From: a bacterium
GTDB lineage: Bacteria > UBP6 > UBA1177
Direction of reading: 5' to 3'
Assembly: GCA_017645765.1 (NCBI GenBank)
Contig: JAGCNV010000026.1
Location: forward strand, 124,001-188,000
DNA: 64,000 bases
Position 1 is the stretch's first letter, and each line of letters starts with the position of its first letter. A program made the translations under genes and the position numbers. Positions 1 through 9,900 of the stretch are shown here, piece by piece. Below the pieces are notes generated by a model. The model saw only the letters and a list, made by a program, of their open reading frames with translations, did not search any database and was not told where the DNA came from.

Positions 1-1139
1 TCTATCGGAATGACGCTGTTTTCTTTCTGGATCACGAAATCGACTTCGGAAGTGCTACGCTCGTTTGTCCAATAACCAATATAATCTAAATTCAATGTTT
101 TGAGTTCCTGCATGACATACTGCTCGGTCAAAGCTCCTTTAAATTCAGTCATTATGCGGTTACCGTCGATAAGAGCAGCCGCGGAAAGTCCTGCTGATGC
201 GCCGAGAAGACCTACATCGACCATAAAAAGCTTGAATACAGCCAAGTCCTGATAGGCTTTAAGCGGCATTTTCGGGGTGCTGACCCGGTGCGATTTCAGC
301 ACGATTCCGCAATTGCAAAGCCACATTATCGCAAGTTCAAAATCCTTCGCCCGCGCCCCTTCACGGATCACGCCGTAGACAAATTTTTTATTTTCCTTCG
401 CAAGCTGTGCCGGAAGGCTTTCCCAGACCATATCAAGCCTCGGGACCTGTCCCGACGGCGCATGTTTTGAAAAATCGGCCTGATATGAGCGCAGGATCTC
501 GTGCTGAACTACTCGCACCTCGGAATAATCATGCGTTTCAAGCCATTTCATCACGACTTCCGGCATTCCTCCGACATAAAGATATGTTTTCAGCAGATTC
601 ATCAGCTCGCCGTGAAAAGTTTCGAGAGTTTTCCACTCCTGCCTGAACATTGCTTCAAGAAGCATCTCCATCCCAGAAGCTACGAGAAATTCCGAAAAAG
701 AGAGAGGATAAAGGTCTAAAAAAGAGACTTTTCCGACCGGAAACGACTGGTTTTCGTGCATAGCGATCCCCAAAAGCGATCCAGCCGCCGCGATGTAGTA
801 TTCGGGAGCGTTTTCGCAGAAGTATTTCAGAGAAGTCAAAGCCCCTTCCGCCGCCTGAATTTCGTCAAAAATAATAAGAGTGGTTTTCGCGACGATCTTT
901 TTTCCGTAAAAAAGCTGGATAGTCGAAATTATCCGCTTCGTGTCGAAATCCTCTTTGAAAAGATCCCTGAAACGGGGTTCGTTCTCAAAATTTATGTAGA
1001 CCGTGTCCTGAAAGAACAGACGTCCGAACTCTTTGAGAAGCCACGTTTTCCCTGTCTGACGCGCTCCCCGGAGTATCAAAGGTTTATGGATTTTGCTTTT
1101 TTTCCACTCCGCAAGCTGCCGCATTGCCGCTCTTTTCAT
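1..1139 (-). CDS. AAA_14/DUF4143-type ATPase, C-terminus beyond window edge
   Basis: The minus strand is open for 379 codons and runs off the left edge, so the C-terminus is missing. Walker A is GARQTGKT (residues 25-32) and Walker B is LIIFDEIQ (88-95). Later segments (LTEQYVMQEL, then SEVDFVIQ) match the DUF4143 C-terminal part, which has a PD-(D/E)xK-like look. Proteins of this family are usually 380-450 residues, so most of it is here. The ATG at 1137-1139 is preceded by GAGGTGA at good spacing. The family consists of accessory ATPases that often vary between strains; their biochemical role is poorly known, and none is inferred here. A second, diverged member lies at 34453-35634. The gene has its own promoter with palindromes (separate entries). 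Confidence 0.85.
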   Translation of the reverse strand, partial: MKRAAMRQLAEWKKSKIHKPLILRGARQTGKTWLLKEFGRLFFQDTVYINFENEPRFRDLFKEDFDTKRIISTIQLFYGKKIVAKTTLIIFDEIQAAEGALTSLKYFCENAPEYYIAAAGSLLGIAMHENQSFPVGKVSFLDLYPLSFSEFLVASGMEMLLEAMFRQEWKTLETFHGELMNLLKTYLYVGGMPEVVMKWLETHDYSEVRVVQHEILRSYQADFSKHAPSGQVPRLDMVWESLPAQLAKENKKFVYGVIREGARAKDFELAIMWLCNCGIVLKSHRVSTPKMPLKAYQDLAVFKLFMVDVGLLGASAGLSAAALIDGNRIMTEFKGALTEQYVMQELKTLNLDYIGYWTNERSTSEVDFVIQKENSVIPI

Positions 1140-1178
1140 AATTTTTCACCTCGATTTTTGAACCGCAAAAAACGAAGA

Positions 1179-1207
1179 ATCATACGTTATCTTGATAAAA
1201 GTGTCAA
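1179..1207 (-). promoter_or_regulatory. Sigma70-type promoter of the AAA_14 gene
   Basis: Read on the minus strand, TTGACA (1202-1207), a 17-base spacer and TATGAT (1179-1184) form a near-consensus promoter. Transcription would start near 1172, giving a leader of about 33 bases with a GAGGTGA ribosome site before the ATG at 1139. Both elements touch palindromes described in the next entry. Confidence 0.72.
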
Positions 1208-1233
1208 CAAAATACATTTTTATCTCGATAAAA
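1187..1233. promoter_or_regulatory. Two operator-like palindromes TTATC-NN-GATAA
   Basis: Two inverted repeats, TTATC-TT-GATAA (1187-1198) and TTTTATC-TC-GATAAAA (1218-1233), have centres 33 bp apart, about three helical turns. Each is followed on the plus strand by AGTGT. The first lies inside the promoter spacer and the second just upstream of the -35 box. This is the layout expected for a dimeric repressor binding the same DNA face twice. The regulator is unknown. Confidence 0.55.
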
Positions 1234-1285
1234 GTGTTGCTAAAACACAGAAAAATCAAGTTAAAAGGTGACTGGCAAAAATCAA

Positions 1286-1341
1286 GTCATTCTGAGCGGA
1301 GCGAAGAATCCAAGAGATGTTTCACATCCGTTCAACATGAC
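1286..1341. repeat. Short palindrome-ended repeat (GTCAT...ATGAC)
   Basis: A 56-bp segment begins GTCATTCTGAGCGGAGCGAA and ends in ATGAC, so its ends are inverted repeats. Sequences starting with this string are widespread short intergenic repeats in many bacterial genomes (recalled, not searched). It ends a few bases before the duplicated leader of the next gene. No second copy was noticed in this window. Confidence 0.45.
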
Positions 1342-1349
1342 GTATTTTA

Positions 1350-1535
1350 TTGAATTTATTTTCAAGATTCGTAAAATATAACGTTTTTTATTTGTCGTCT
1401 CAGGAGGAACTCATGAAAAAACTCCTTCTTTTACTTATTGCTCTGATATTTTTAGTCGTTTCGTGCAGCAGCTCGAAAAAAGCAGAAAACGATACCGACA
1501 TTTTGCCGGATGAGGATGCGACGGATGTTGATGAG
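1350..1535 (+). repeat. Direct duplication, copy 1 (leader plus signal peptide)
   Basis: This segment matches 3411-3596 at a constant offset of 2061 bp with no indels and few mismatches. It covers about 60 bp of untranslated leader, the AGGAGG ribosome site, the signal peptide and the first acidic residues of two adjacent lipoprotein genes. Similarity stops sharply at its upstream edge, where different repeat sequence precedes each copy. Confidence 0.85.
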
Positions 1536-3176
1536 GATAATCTGCAACCGGATGAGGATGTGACGGATGTCGATGAGGATAATCTGCAACCGGATGAAGA
1601 CAACGGCGGCACCGGACCTTCTTTCGTTAATATCTGCACGGGACTTACAAAGTGTTACAACAACGAAAAAGAGATAAAATGCCCGAAACAGGGTAAAGAT
1701 TTCTACGGTCAGGATGCTAACTTCGCAAAACTAGGGAAATGTGTTCCGCGAAAGTTTTCTGTTGACAGTTCTATCGGAAACGAACCGGTCGTCATTGACG
1801 AAGTAACAGGACTTGAATGGTCTCAGAGCTTTTTCGAAATCGGAAATTATGCGGAGGCTTCCGATTACTGCAAAAATCTGGAATACGGCGGACATAATGA
1901 CTGGAGAGCACCAACAGTCAAGGAACTTTTTTCAATTGTTGACTGGAGCAGATACGATCCGGCAATAGACACAGATTATTTTCCGAAAACACCGTCAGCG
2001 AATTTTTTGGCTTTATCGGCAGACGACCGGTACACGTGGATTGTCAATTTTTCAAATGGAGCGACACGTACGACCTCAAATCTAAGCGACAAAATTTATT
2101 TGCGCTGCGTCAGAGGCAGCGATTCATTCTGGAAAGTAGAAATCCTGTCGGATTACGGCGGTCCGGAAATCTATTACATCAACTACAATTCACGAGAAAA
2201 CAAAAAATCCGAAATTTTCATGGGAGGACTCCGTCCGTATGCACCAACTTGGGAAGAGGCTTTGAAGTACTGCAATAACCTGACTTTAGCCGGAATTTCA
2301 AACTGGAGACTTCCAAACATAAACGAACTAATGTTTTTTCTGTTTCATATCGGCGGAGGAAATTCTTCCTACTGGTCATCGACTACATACGCCGAAGATC
2401 CGTCCGGATCATGGATATTCAAATATGGTTCAAGTATTTCAGCAGAACCAAAAAACAGCAATCAGGACAATATTATTGTATTATGCGTGGCTGATGCTCC
2501 GTGTGAAAAAGGACTTGCATGGACAGGAACAGATTGCGTGAATTTCTGCGATCCTAACCCGTGCAAAGAGATGGAACATTCAAACGGAAAATGCGAATTG
2601 AATTTTTATTCCAAGCTCGACAAAGATTCCTTTATTTGCGGATGCAACGAAGAGGAAGGTGCTTTCTGGAATTTCTGGCAGGAAAAATGTGTCACGCCAT
2701 GTGAACCCAATCCATGCGAAAACTATGAACATTCCAATGGAGTCTGCACAATACATAAAGAGTTGCCGACTTACCCGGACAATATTCAGGAGTATAGCTA
2801 TTACTGCGGTTGCGATGAACCTTATTACTGGGTTGACAGACAAATCGGCTGCGTAAACGGTTGTATCCCCAACCATTGTGAAAACGTAGAACATTCAACC
2901 GGAGGATGCTATCCGGGTGATCTCGGCTGGTATTCATGCGAATGTGAAGAAGGATACGAATGGGATTGGAGCGATTCCTGTGTCAGTATCTGCGATGACG
3001 GTTACCTGTGGGACGGTTTTCAATGTGCCCCCGTTTGTGAGCCAAACAGATGCGAATATATAGAACATACAACAGGCGAGTGCTATCAGACAGGCAGCAA
3101 TATGTTCGGTTGTGACTGCGAGGAAGGCTATCACTGGGCATACTTTGACTGCGAAAAAGATCCTGAAGAGGATTAA
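1413..3176 (+). CDS. DUF1566 (Lcl_C) lipoprotein with EGF-like tail, 587 residues
   Basis: The ATG at 1413 follows AGGAGG and begins the signal MKKLLLLLIALIFLVVSC, with the lipidated cysteine at 18; an in-frame TTG at 1350 is ignored. An Asp/Glu-rich linker with DEDVTDVDEDN repeats follows. Next comes a header (NICTGL...CY...GQDANFA, about residues 70-110), then two DUF1566 domains recognised by NDWRAPTVKEL and NWRLPNINEL, and then four or five short EGF-like units (CxPNxCxxxEH...CxCxEGYxW). DUF1566 is the C-terminal domain of the Legionella adhesin Lcl, so a surface adhesion role is plausible but inferred. It is the first of a tandem pair and lacks a second header-pair unit present in its neighbour. 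Confidence 0.85.
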   Translation: MKKLLLLLIALIFLVVSCSSSKKAENDTDILPDEDATDVDEDNLQPDEDVTDVDEDNLQPDEDNGGTGPSFVNICTGLTKCYNNEKEIKCPKQGKDFYGQDANFAKLGKCVPRKFSVDSSIGNEPVVIDEVTGLEWSQSFFEIGNYAEASDYCKNLEYGGHNDWRAPTVKELFSIVDWSRYDPAIDTDYFPKTPSANFLALSADDRYTWIVNFSNGATRTTSNLSDKIYLRCVRGSDSFWKVEILSDYGGPEIYYINYNSRENKKSEIFMGGLRPYAPTWEEALKYCNNLTLAGISNWRLPNINELMFFLFHIGGGNSSYWSSTTYAEDPSGSWIFKYGSSISAEPKNSNQDNIIVLCVADAPCEKGLAWTGTDCVNFCDPNPCKEMEHSNGKCELNFYSKLDKDSFICGCNEEEGAFWNFWQEKCVTPCEPNPCENYEHSNGVCTIHKELPTYPDNIQEYSYYCGCDEPYYWVDRQIGCVNGCIPNHCENVEHSTGGCYPGDLGWYSCECEEGYEWDWSDSCVSICDDGYLWDGFQCAPVCEPNRCEYIEHTTGECYQTGSNMFGCDCEEGYHWAYFDCEKDPEED

Positions 3177-3320
3177 ATTCCTTTTATCACCGCAGATATT
3201 CCGTAAAGTGGAACATTTTCGAGCCAGTCTTCTTTTCTGGGTTTTTTTAGTCATCATAAAAGCTGAATTTAGATAAAAACACCAACACGTTGATTTCACA
3301 ACGTTTTTCTGCCATCATCC

Positions 3321-3406
3321 ACATTTTTAATGACCATCTTTTGATAGTATCTACATTTTTAATGACCATTTTCAGTCAATATGCAACATTTTTAAGGAGC
3401 ATTTTT
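3321..3406. mobile_element. Three 32-33 bp repeats, possible IS21-family end remnant
   Basis: ACATTTTTAATGACCAT occurs at 3321-3337 and 3353-3369, and a decayed copy (ACATTTTTAAGGAGCAT) starts at 3386, giving a period of 32-33 bp. On the minus strand the unit reads ATGGTCATTAAAAATGT. Multiple terminal repeats of this TGGTCA-plus-AT-rich form are typical of IS21-family elements, but there is no transposase frame nearby. It would therefore be an orphan end. A tandem regulatory site is the alternative. Confidence 0.35.
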
Positions 3407-3410
3407 TGAG

Positions 3411-3596
3411 TTGAATTTATTTTCAAAATTCCTAAAATATAACGTTTTTTATTTGTCGTCTCAGGAGGAACTCATGAAAAAACTCCTTCTTCTACTTATT
3501 GCTCTGATATTTTTAGTTGTTTCGTGCAGCGGATCGAAAAAAGCAGAGAACGATGCGGATTTAATGCCGGATGAAGATGCAGTGGATGTTGATGAA
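3411..3596 (+). repeat. Direct duplication, copy 2 (leader plus signal peptide)
   Basis: Partner of the segment at 1350-1535. It abuts the 32-bp repeats on its left and carries the leader, AGGAGG and signal peptide of the second lipoprotein. A shorter piece of the same signal-peptide DNA reappears at 6390-6420 in the pseudogene. Confidence 0.85.
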
Positions 3597-6392
3597 ACCG
3601 ATGAAGACGATGAAGACGCTATCGCTGATGACGATGAGATTGAAGATATAGATCTGTGCGAGCCGGATCCATGCGAAAATTTCGCCAACGTTGACGGGAC
3701 CTGTCTCAACAAAGAAGACGGTTCTTTCGAGTGCGGCTGTCTTGAAGGATATTTCTGGGCCAATCCCGGATGTAAAAAAATAACTTTCGCCAATATCTGC
3801 ACGGGGCAGAAAACTTGTTACAACAGAGATGTCAATATGAAATGTTCCAAAGAAGGAGAAGATTTTTACGGTCAGGATGCGCATTATGCCAAAAAAGGTT
3901 TTTGTATTCCGAAAAATTTATCTTCAACAACAGCGTCTTATAGCGAAGGTCTCACTTTAGACAACAATTTAAAGATCGAATGGTTACGCAAAACTGCAGA
4001 TTCGACCTATAGCTGGGATGAAGCTGTGAAATATTGTGAAGAACTTGAATATGCCGGTCACGACGACTGGCGGCTGCCGTCGCCTAAAGAGCTGATGTTT
4101 GCCGGAACTCTACTGAATCCTGTAAAGTATTTATGGTCGTCACAAGGCAGCAACGACACATCCGCATGGAAAATCCAGACCAGTTCAAAATATTTAAGCA
4201 CGGCCAAAAAGAGTGAAACAAACGATGTGCGCTGTGTCCGAGGAGAACGGCCGGAAATCCCGCGGCTCTATGAAATTCAGGACAGAAATATGGTTTTTGA
4301 TCCTGTGAACGGTTTGTCGTGGGATACCTCATATACCGGCAGAAAATCATGGATGGAGGCTCTTGCCTACTGCGAGAACTCGACTCATGCAGGTTTTTCC
4401 GACTGGAGAGTGCCCAACATCAACGAACTTCTCTCGCTCGTGAATTATGTCAAAGATGATCCCGATTCGGATTTTCCATATTCAGCGCACAATTTCGGAT
4501 ATGATATGTGGTGGTCGTCAACGACTCTTGATGCCGGTTCAGAATATGCAAGCTATGCCCGGACCGCCGTCATTTACACTGGAGAGACATCAAGCACCGT
4601 CAAATACGACGAAGCCCGTGTTATCTGTGTCAGAAACGAACCGTGCAGACAGGGTTATTTTTTGCATGATAAAAAATGCGTCGAATCACCGTGCAATGAC
4701 GATCCTTGCATAAACATCGAACACTCCGACGGAATCTGCCATCTGGACTATTCCGGCAGTCACTTCTGCGGATGTGTTGAAAACTACTTCTGGGACGGTA
4801 ACAAATGCGTAAATCCGTGCGATTCGGAGCCGTGCAAAAATGCCAAACATTCGGATCAAAAGTGTAAACCGGTTGACGCATTCCGCTACAGTTGCGGCTG
4901 CACAGGGAACTATCATTGGTGGAATGAAGATGCAGGCTGCATTGAAAAACAGCCTTTTTCTGGAAATATCTGCACCGGCCAGACAAAGTGCTATAGTAAC
5001 GAAGAAACAATGGAATGTCCTTCGGAAGGAGAGGATTTCTTCGGGCAGGATGCGAACTATGCTGAGCTTGAAGTCTGCATTCCGCAGAATTTTTTAATCG
5101 ACGACACCGTAAAAAGCGAACCGACAGTAGTTGATCTCAATACCAAACTTGAGTGGCAGCAGACATTCTCCGAAGCGATAACAGGTTGTTATTACCCGTG
5201 TGATGAGGCCGTTGATTACTGCGAAAACCTGAATTACGGAGGACACGACGACTGGAGACTGCCGACAATACTGGAACTTCATACGATCGTGGACAGCGAA
5301 AAGGTAAATCCTGCTACAAACACAAATTATTTCCCGAATACGCCGTCGGAATATTTTATGTCAGAATCATCGAGTCTCTCATTATATGCATCGGGAGGGC
5401 CACATGATCCGTCACAAGAGGGCACAAGATCTTATTGGTTCGTCGATTTTTCGACAGGAATTTCAACGATTTCTCCAACAAAAGACTCTCATATTCGTTG
5501 TGTCAGAGGCGAAAAGTTGCCGAAAAAGACTTCCTATATTCTTGCCGGCAACAATAAAAGAGGTGCGGAAATAGCCTTCTATTCAAACGGAACTTTGATC
5601 TGGCAGGCAGAAACAAGATCCTACGGATGGCAGAACGCTCTTAAATACTGTGAGAATCTGAACCTGGCCGGACTAGTAAACTGGAGACTGCCGAACAAAA
5701 ACGAATTACTTGAGTATTTTACGCCGTGCGGCATCTATTCGGTGTCTTATTATATGGGCTATTGGTATGATTACTATCCGTCCAAATACCACTGGTCATC
5801 CACGACAGTTTACAACAAACCGGAAAAAGCATGGATTGTTAACTACGGAGACTGTCTTGGATACGCCCACTACGATAGCTTTCAGGACAAAACAGATTCA
5901 TACCTCATCCATACGCGCTGTGTCACCGACAATCCATGTTTCAAAGGCGAAATATGGAACGGTGAAAGCTGCGTGAAAGAAAACCCGTGCGAACCGAACC
6001 CGTGCAAAGAGATGTATTACATAACCGGAAACTGCATTATAAGCTCAAAAGAAACTAACGGCTATTTCTGCGAATGTTCGGAAAATTCGTTCTGGAGTTC
6101 CGATGAAAAGAGGTGCATCAGAACCTGCGGCGGAAGAAACCCGTGCATATACGATGCATCACATACCGACCAACAATGCTACGAAGACGAAAAAGGGGAA
6201 TTCTACTGCGGCTGCGTTGAGCCTTACTACTGGAACTCAGAAAAGCACACTTGCTCTAAAAAATGTGAAACCGATCCGTGTGCCGACAAAGAAAACAGCG
6301 ACGGACACTGTTCCGATGACACAGAACACGGATATGTGTGCGGCTGTATCGAAGGTTATACCTGGAATTTCTCGGATGGAGAGTGCCAGTGA
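3474..6392 (+). CDS. DUF1566 (Lcl_C) lipoprotein with two header units, 972 residues
   Basis: The ATG at 3474 follows AGGAGG; the signal peptide is nearly identical to that of the preceding gene, with the lipobox cysteine at 18. The order is acidic linker, one EGF-like unit (CEPDPCENFANVDGTC), header 1 (NICTGQKTCY, near residue 107), a DUF1566 pair (DDWRLPSPKEL, SDWRVPNINEL), EGF-like units, header 2 (near residue 498), a second pair (DDWRLPTILEL, NWRLPNKNEL), and EGF-like units to the end. The second domain of each pair carries WWSSTT or WSSTT. It is likely an outer-membrane-anchored surface protein. The stop codon overlaps a GTG that starts a truncated copy of the same signal peptide. Confidence 0.87.
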   Translation: MKKLLLLLIALIFLVVSCSGSKKAENDADLMPDEDAVDVDETDEDDEDAIADDDEIEDIDLCEPDPCENFANVDGTCLNKEDGSFECGCLEGYFWANPGCKKITFANICTGQKTCYNRDVNMKCSKEGEDFYGQDAHYAKKGFCIPKNLSSTTASYSEGLTLDNNLKIEWLRKTADSTYSWDEAVKYCEELEYAGHDDWRLPSPKELMFAGTLLNPVKYLWSSQGSNDTSAWKIQTSSKYLSTAKKSETNDVRCVRGERPEIPRLYEIQDRNMVFDPVNGLSWDTSYTGRKSWMEALAYCENSTHAGFSDWRVPNINELLSLVNYVKDDPDSDFPYSAHNFGYDMWWSSTTLDAGSEYASYARTAVIYTGETSSTVKYDEARVICVRNEPCRQGYFLHDKKCVESPCNDDPCINIEHSDGICHLDYSGSHFCGCVENYFWDGNKCVNPCDSEPCKNAKHSDQKCKPVDAFRYSCGCTGNYHWWNEDAGCIEKQPFSGNICTGQTKCYSNEETMECPSEGEDFFGQDANYAELEVCIPQNFLIDDTVKSEPTVVDLNTKLEWQQTFSEAITGCYYPCDEAVDYCENLNYGGHDDWRLPTILELHTIVDSEKVNPATNTNYFPNTPSEYFMSESSSLSLYASGGPHDPSQEGTRSYWFVDFSTGISTISPTKDSHIRCVRGEKLPKKTSYILAGNNKRGAEIAFYSNGTLIWQAETRSYGWQNALKYCENLNLAGLVNWRLPNKNELLEYFTPCGIYSVSYYMGYWYDYYPSKYHWSSTTVYNKPEKAWIVNYGDCLGYAHYDSFQDKTDSYLIHTRCVTDNPCFKGEIWNGESCVKENPCEPNPCKEMYYITGNCIISSKETNGYFCECSENSFWSSDEKRCIRTCGGRNPCIYDASHTDQQCYEDEKGEFYCGCVEPYYWNSEKHTCSKKCETDPCADKENSDGHCSDDTEHGYVCGCIEGYTWNFSDGECQ

Positions 6393-6816
6393 AAAAACTC
6401 CTTCTTCTACTTATCGCTCTTTTATTGGAAAACCGTTAAATTTTGCCAAAAAATTCATGGAAAACCGTTAAGTTTGTTTTTCAAGTTTCGGCCGATAAAA
6501 AATCTTTGATGCTTGGGAAAGATAACATGCTGGAAACAATGACTTTTTCAATCAAAGGGTGCGGAAACTTCCAGGATGCTGAAATAGCACTCGAAGATAA
6601 TCCGAATCTCAAGATTTTCTCGCCTGATGCAACTGCGTCGATTCCTATTGGGGAGACGGAAGATACAGCGAATTAGGCGATGTCGGCTGGTTATGGTCTT
6701 CCTTTGTTGTGTCCGGTTATTCACATCTGGCATGGGGTGTCAATTTCTATTACGGTCGGGTGTATTACGAAGGTAAGTCAACATATAAAAACGTCTATGT
6801 CCGTTGCGTAAGATAG
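6389..6816 (+). pseudogene. Remnant of a third DUF1566 lipoprotein gene
   Basis: A GTG at 6389 overlaps the previous stop and starts a copy of the family signal peptide (KKLLLLLIALLLENR) that ends after 17 codons. A TGGAAAACCGTTAA direct repeat lies just downstream. An unassignable open stretch follows (6443-6676). From about 6628 another frame encodes a clear C-terminal half of a DUF1566 domain: VGWLWSS, then AWGVNFYYG, then VYVRCVR and a stop at 6816. Start and end of a family gene are therefore present, but the middle is deleted and frameshifted. Confidence 0.75.
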
Positions 6817-6925
6817 GACGCAGTTTTCTAAAGTAAAAATATAACTTTTTTATAAATTCGTGCTATAAAGGCGCGTTTTAGTTGTTTTTAAACTTTTAAG
6901 AAATTTTTATATTCCGGAGGTTCCA

Positions 6926-9900
6926 ATGTCAGGCGTGATAAAGACTTCTGAGGCTTTGAAAGTCAATCTGGCCGAAACTTTTGTTGCTGGTTACGAATTT
7001 TCCGAGCAGGAAAAGTTCATTCTGAGTGCAGTCGAAAAACATCCGCTTCTTGAAAAAAGGATGAGAACTTTCTTCCTCGAACTCAACCATCCGTTTCCCA
7101 ATTTTACCGAGGTTATTGAGGCTTACCGCTGGATAACACTTGAAAACATGTGGGTTTTTGCTGATCTTGAAGAGAGTGACAGGCTGCTGAAGCTTCTCGG
7201 TGACTATTTTATGCAGATTTTTTCTCAGAAGCTCGATATTCCGCAGAGAAACAGGCTCCGTCAGACGATTTTCAACGTTCTCGAACTGCTTTACAAAATC
7301 ATGCAGAGCAGCAAAATTTCCGATGATGTTTTCAATTCTTACCTCGATATAACCGAAACGGTTCTTGCAGACGGCAATCCCGGACTCATGGAAGCATCGA
7401 GTTCGCTCAAAAAATATGTCGCCGAAATCTGCAAGGACGAGCGTTTCTGCGGAAGAATCTTCAAAATGCTCAAGCGGGTCATGACGATAAATCTGGACTA
7501 CTGGAAAAACATCCAGTCGTTCTCGGACTGGCTTGAAAACAGGAAAATCGAGCACGGCGACGAGGCGTTGGAAATCGAAAATGCTATCCTTTCGCAGTTT
7601 CCGCCCGAGCTTTTCACTGAGTGCGAAGAGGGGATAGAGAAGGCCGAAAAGTGCGAAGACTTCTTCAAACTGCCGGACTACACTTTCTTTACTGACAGGT
7701 TCCGCAACACGATCGACTTCATACCGACGCCGATATGCAAAATCTACTACATTTTCTACCTTCTTGATTTCTCTTCGATGGAAAGTCTGCGCGAATACCT
7801 TCTTTTCGACCTCAACAGGACTCTGAAAATCGTTTCGATTGATGATGCGGGCGAGGCTAAACGCTTCATTTCGCGTATGTTCGACTTCTTCAAACCGGTC
7901 CGCGAGCTTTTCCAGAGCGCGATCCTTGACTGTGTTAAAACGCTCGGTAAAGAGATCGTAAAACGCGGCAGTGCGGCGATATGTGACCACTTTTTTGATG
8001 CCGTTATCCGTTTCGGATTTGTTTATCCCGAACTTAAAGGTGTCAACTCCGACTGGCAGATGATCGTTGACAAAAACCACGTCAAAAACATCAGAACATG
8101 GCTTGAAATAATCGAAGTTAACCCGTCGAAAAGCACGAAACTTCTTTCTGCGCTCCTTGTAAACCTCAGGATCGGCGGCGTTTTTATTTCCGATACCGAC
8201 CTTTTCCAGAGCGATGTCACGAAGTTTTTGAACAGCCAGATCGCGCCTGCTTACCACATTGCGCGTCAGATCGCCGTTCTGTTCCCGGTTTACTTCAACG
8301 AAATCGGTGCCGAGGGCGAACTCAGAAAGATTTCGACCGCGATTGACGAAATCTGCCACAGAAAGGATTTACTCACTCACTTTTTGAGAAAGCAGATCCA
8401 CGCAGAGAGCAACAATACCCACATCCAGCTTGCAAAAGACGTCTTCATTTTCTGGCTCACCGGCAAAAAGGAACATCTTCAGAATAAGATTCCGAACGAG
8501 ATTTATGAAACTCTCGAACCGGCAGGCGAAATGTACGAGGGTCTGCATGAAGTCGCCCGTTTCGTAACGAGCAGAGTTAGAGGCGACTACGAATCTCTTT
8601 TTACGATGAAACCTGCTGAAGTAGAGAAAATCATCGCCGATTTCGGAGCAGGTCATGAAGTAGAACAGAAGAAGGTCGGATATCTTTTCAACATTTATCT
8701 GCTTCTCAAGGAAAAATATTATCTCAATCCTGGCGATATTGCTAAAAAACTTAAGAAAATCACATATATACATCAGGCTACGATAGATGAGTTCGAAGCT
8801 GCGATGACTGCCGAGGACTGGAAAAGCGCAGTCAGAATCGCGTTTAAAATCATGTCGGCGCTCAAAAAGACCGTTCTTTCGGAAGAGCAGACAGAAGGCG
8901 TTGAAAACATCTACTATAAACGCCATATCGCGATAGGAATTCCTTCGATGTACGGCGAATACCGCGAACCGAAATTCGAGGCTTTAGGTATGATCTACAG
9001 GATGGAACAGCTTGTTTCGACGATGGTCGAAAAGCTGGTTTCAACTACGAAACTTCCGTATGTTTCAGCCGACAATCTCAGAGAAACCTGCGAAATTCTC
9101 GAGCTTTTCAGGGAAGGTCTGGAACTCGGCGGCATAACGAGCGAAAGTTTCAATTCCGATCTCAAAATGCTTGAATACAGCCTTGTTTCGTCAAGTTTCT
9201 CGCTGCACCAGTACACCAACATTTTCGAGTTCTTTGCCGAGGATTTGAGCAAAATCGTTTACGACTATTTCCTCGGAATCCACGATTCGAACCTCAAAAT
9301 CGTTCTCGAACAGTATATCGAAAAGCATAATCTCACCGTTTCGTCGGAAAAGGACAAGGAGAAGATCATCCACAAAAAGAGCGAGGAATTCTACCGCGAT
9401 ATCATTTCGTCGTCGTTCCTTATGCAGCAGATCGACAGTCTCATAAACTATCTTCTTTCGATTTTGCACGGCATTCCGAAGAGTCTGACTCAGGAAGATA
9501 TCCACATGATTATGACATACAAGCGCAAATCGATAATTTCCGAAATCGACAAGAAGGACGACGAGCTCGACAATCAGGTCTTCTTCGGTGCGAAAGGCTA
9601 TTTCCTGAAAAAAATCAAGTCGTACGGAATGCCTGTTCCACACGGATTCATTCTCACGACAGAGCTTTTCAGACGTCGCGAGGCTTTGATGAAACACCCT
9701 GAAATCGAGAAGGAAATTTATACGACGATATCTGATGAACTTGGTATTCTTGAGGAAAAAACAGGACTTCAGTACGGCAACCCGAACAATCCGCTCATGC
9801 TTTCGGTAAGAAGCGGTTCGGCAATGTCGATGCCCGGCGCGATGAACACTTTCCTCAATGTCGGAATGAACGATGAATTTGTCGAACAGCTCGCAAAAAA

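Noticed and set aside
1350-1412. Longer N-termini for the two tandem lipoproteins (in-frame TTG starts at 1350 and 3411).
   Set aside because: Only the ATG at 1413 and 3474 has AGGAGG at proper spacing, and it gives an intact lipoprotein signal peptide.
6929-8359. A 476-codon open frame on the minus strand opposite the dikinase-like gene (and a 400-codon one at 9191-10393).
   Set aside because: They mirror the codon bias of the plus-strand gene, lack ribosome sites, and translate to low-complexity Phe/Arg/Val-rich sequence with no recognisable motif.
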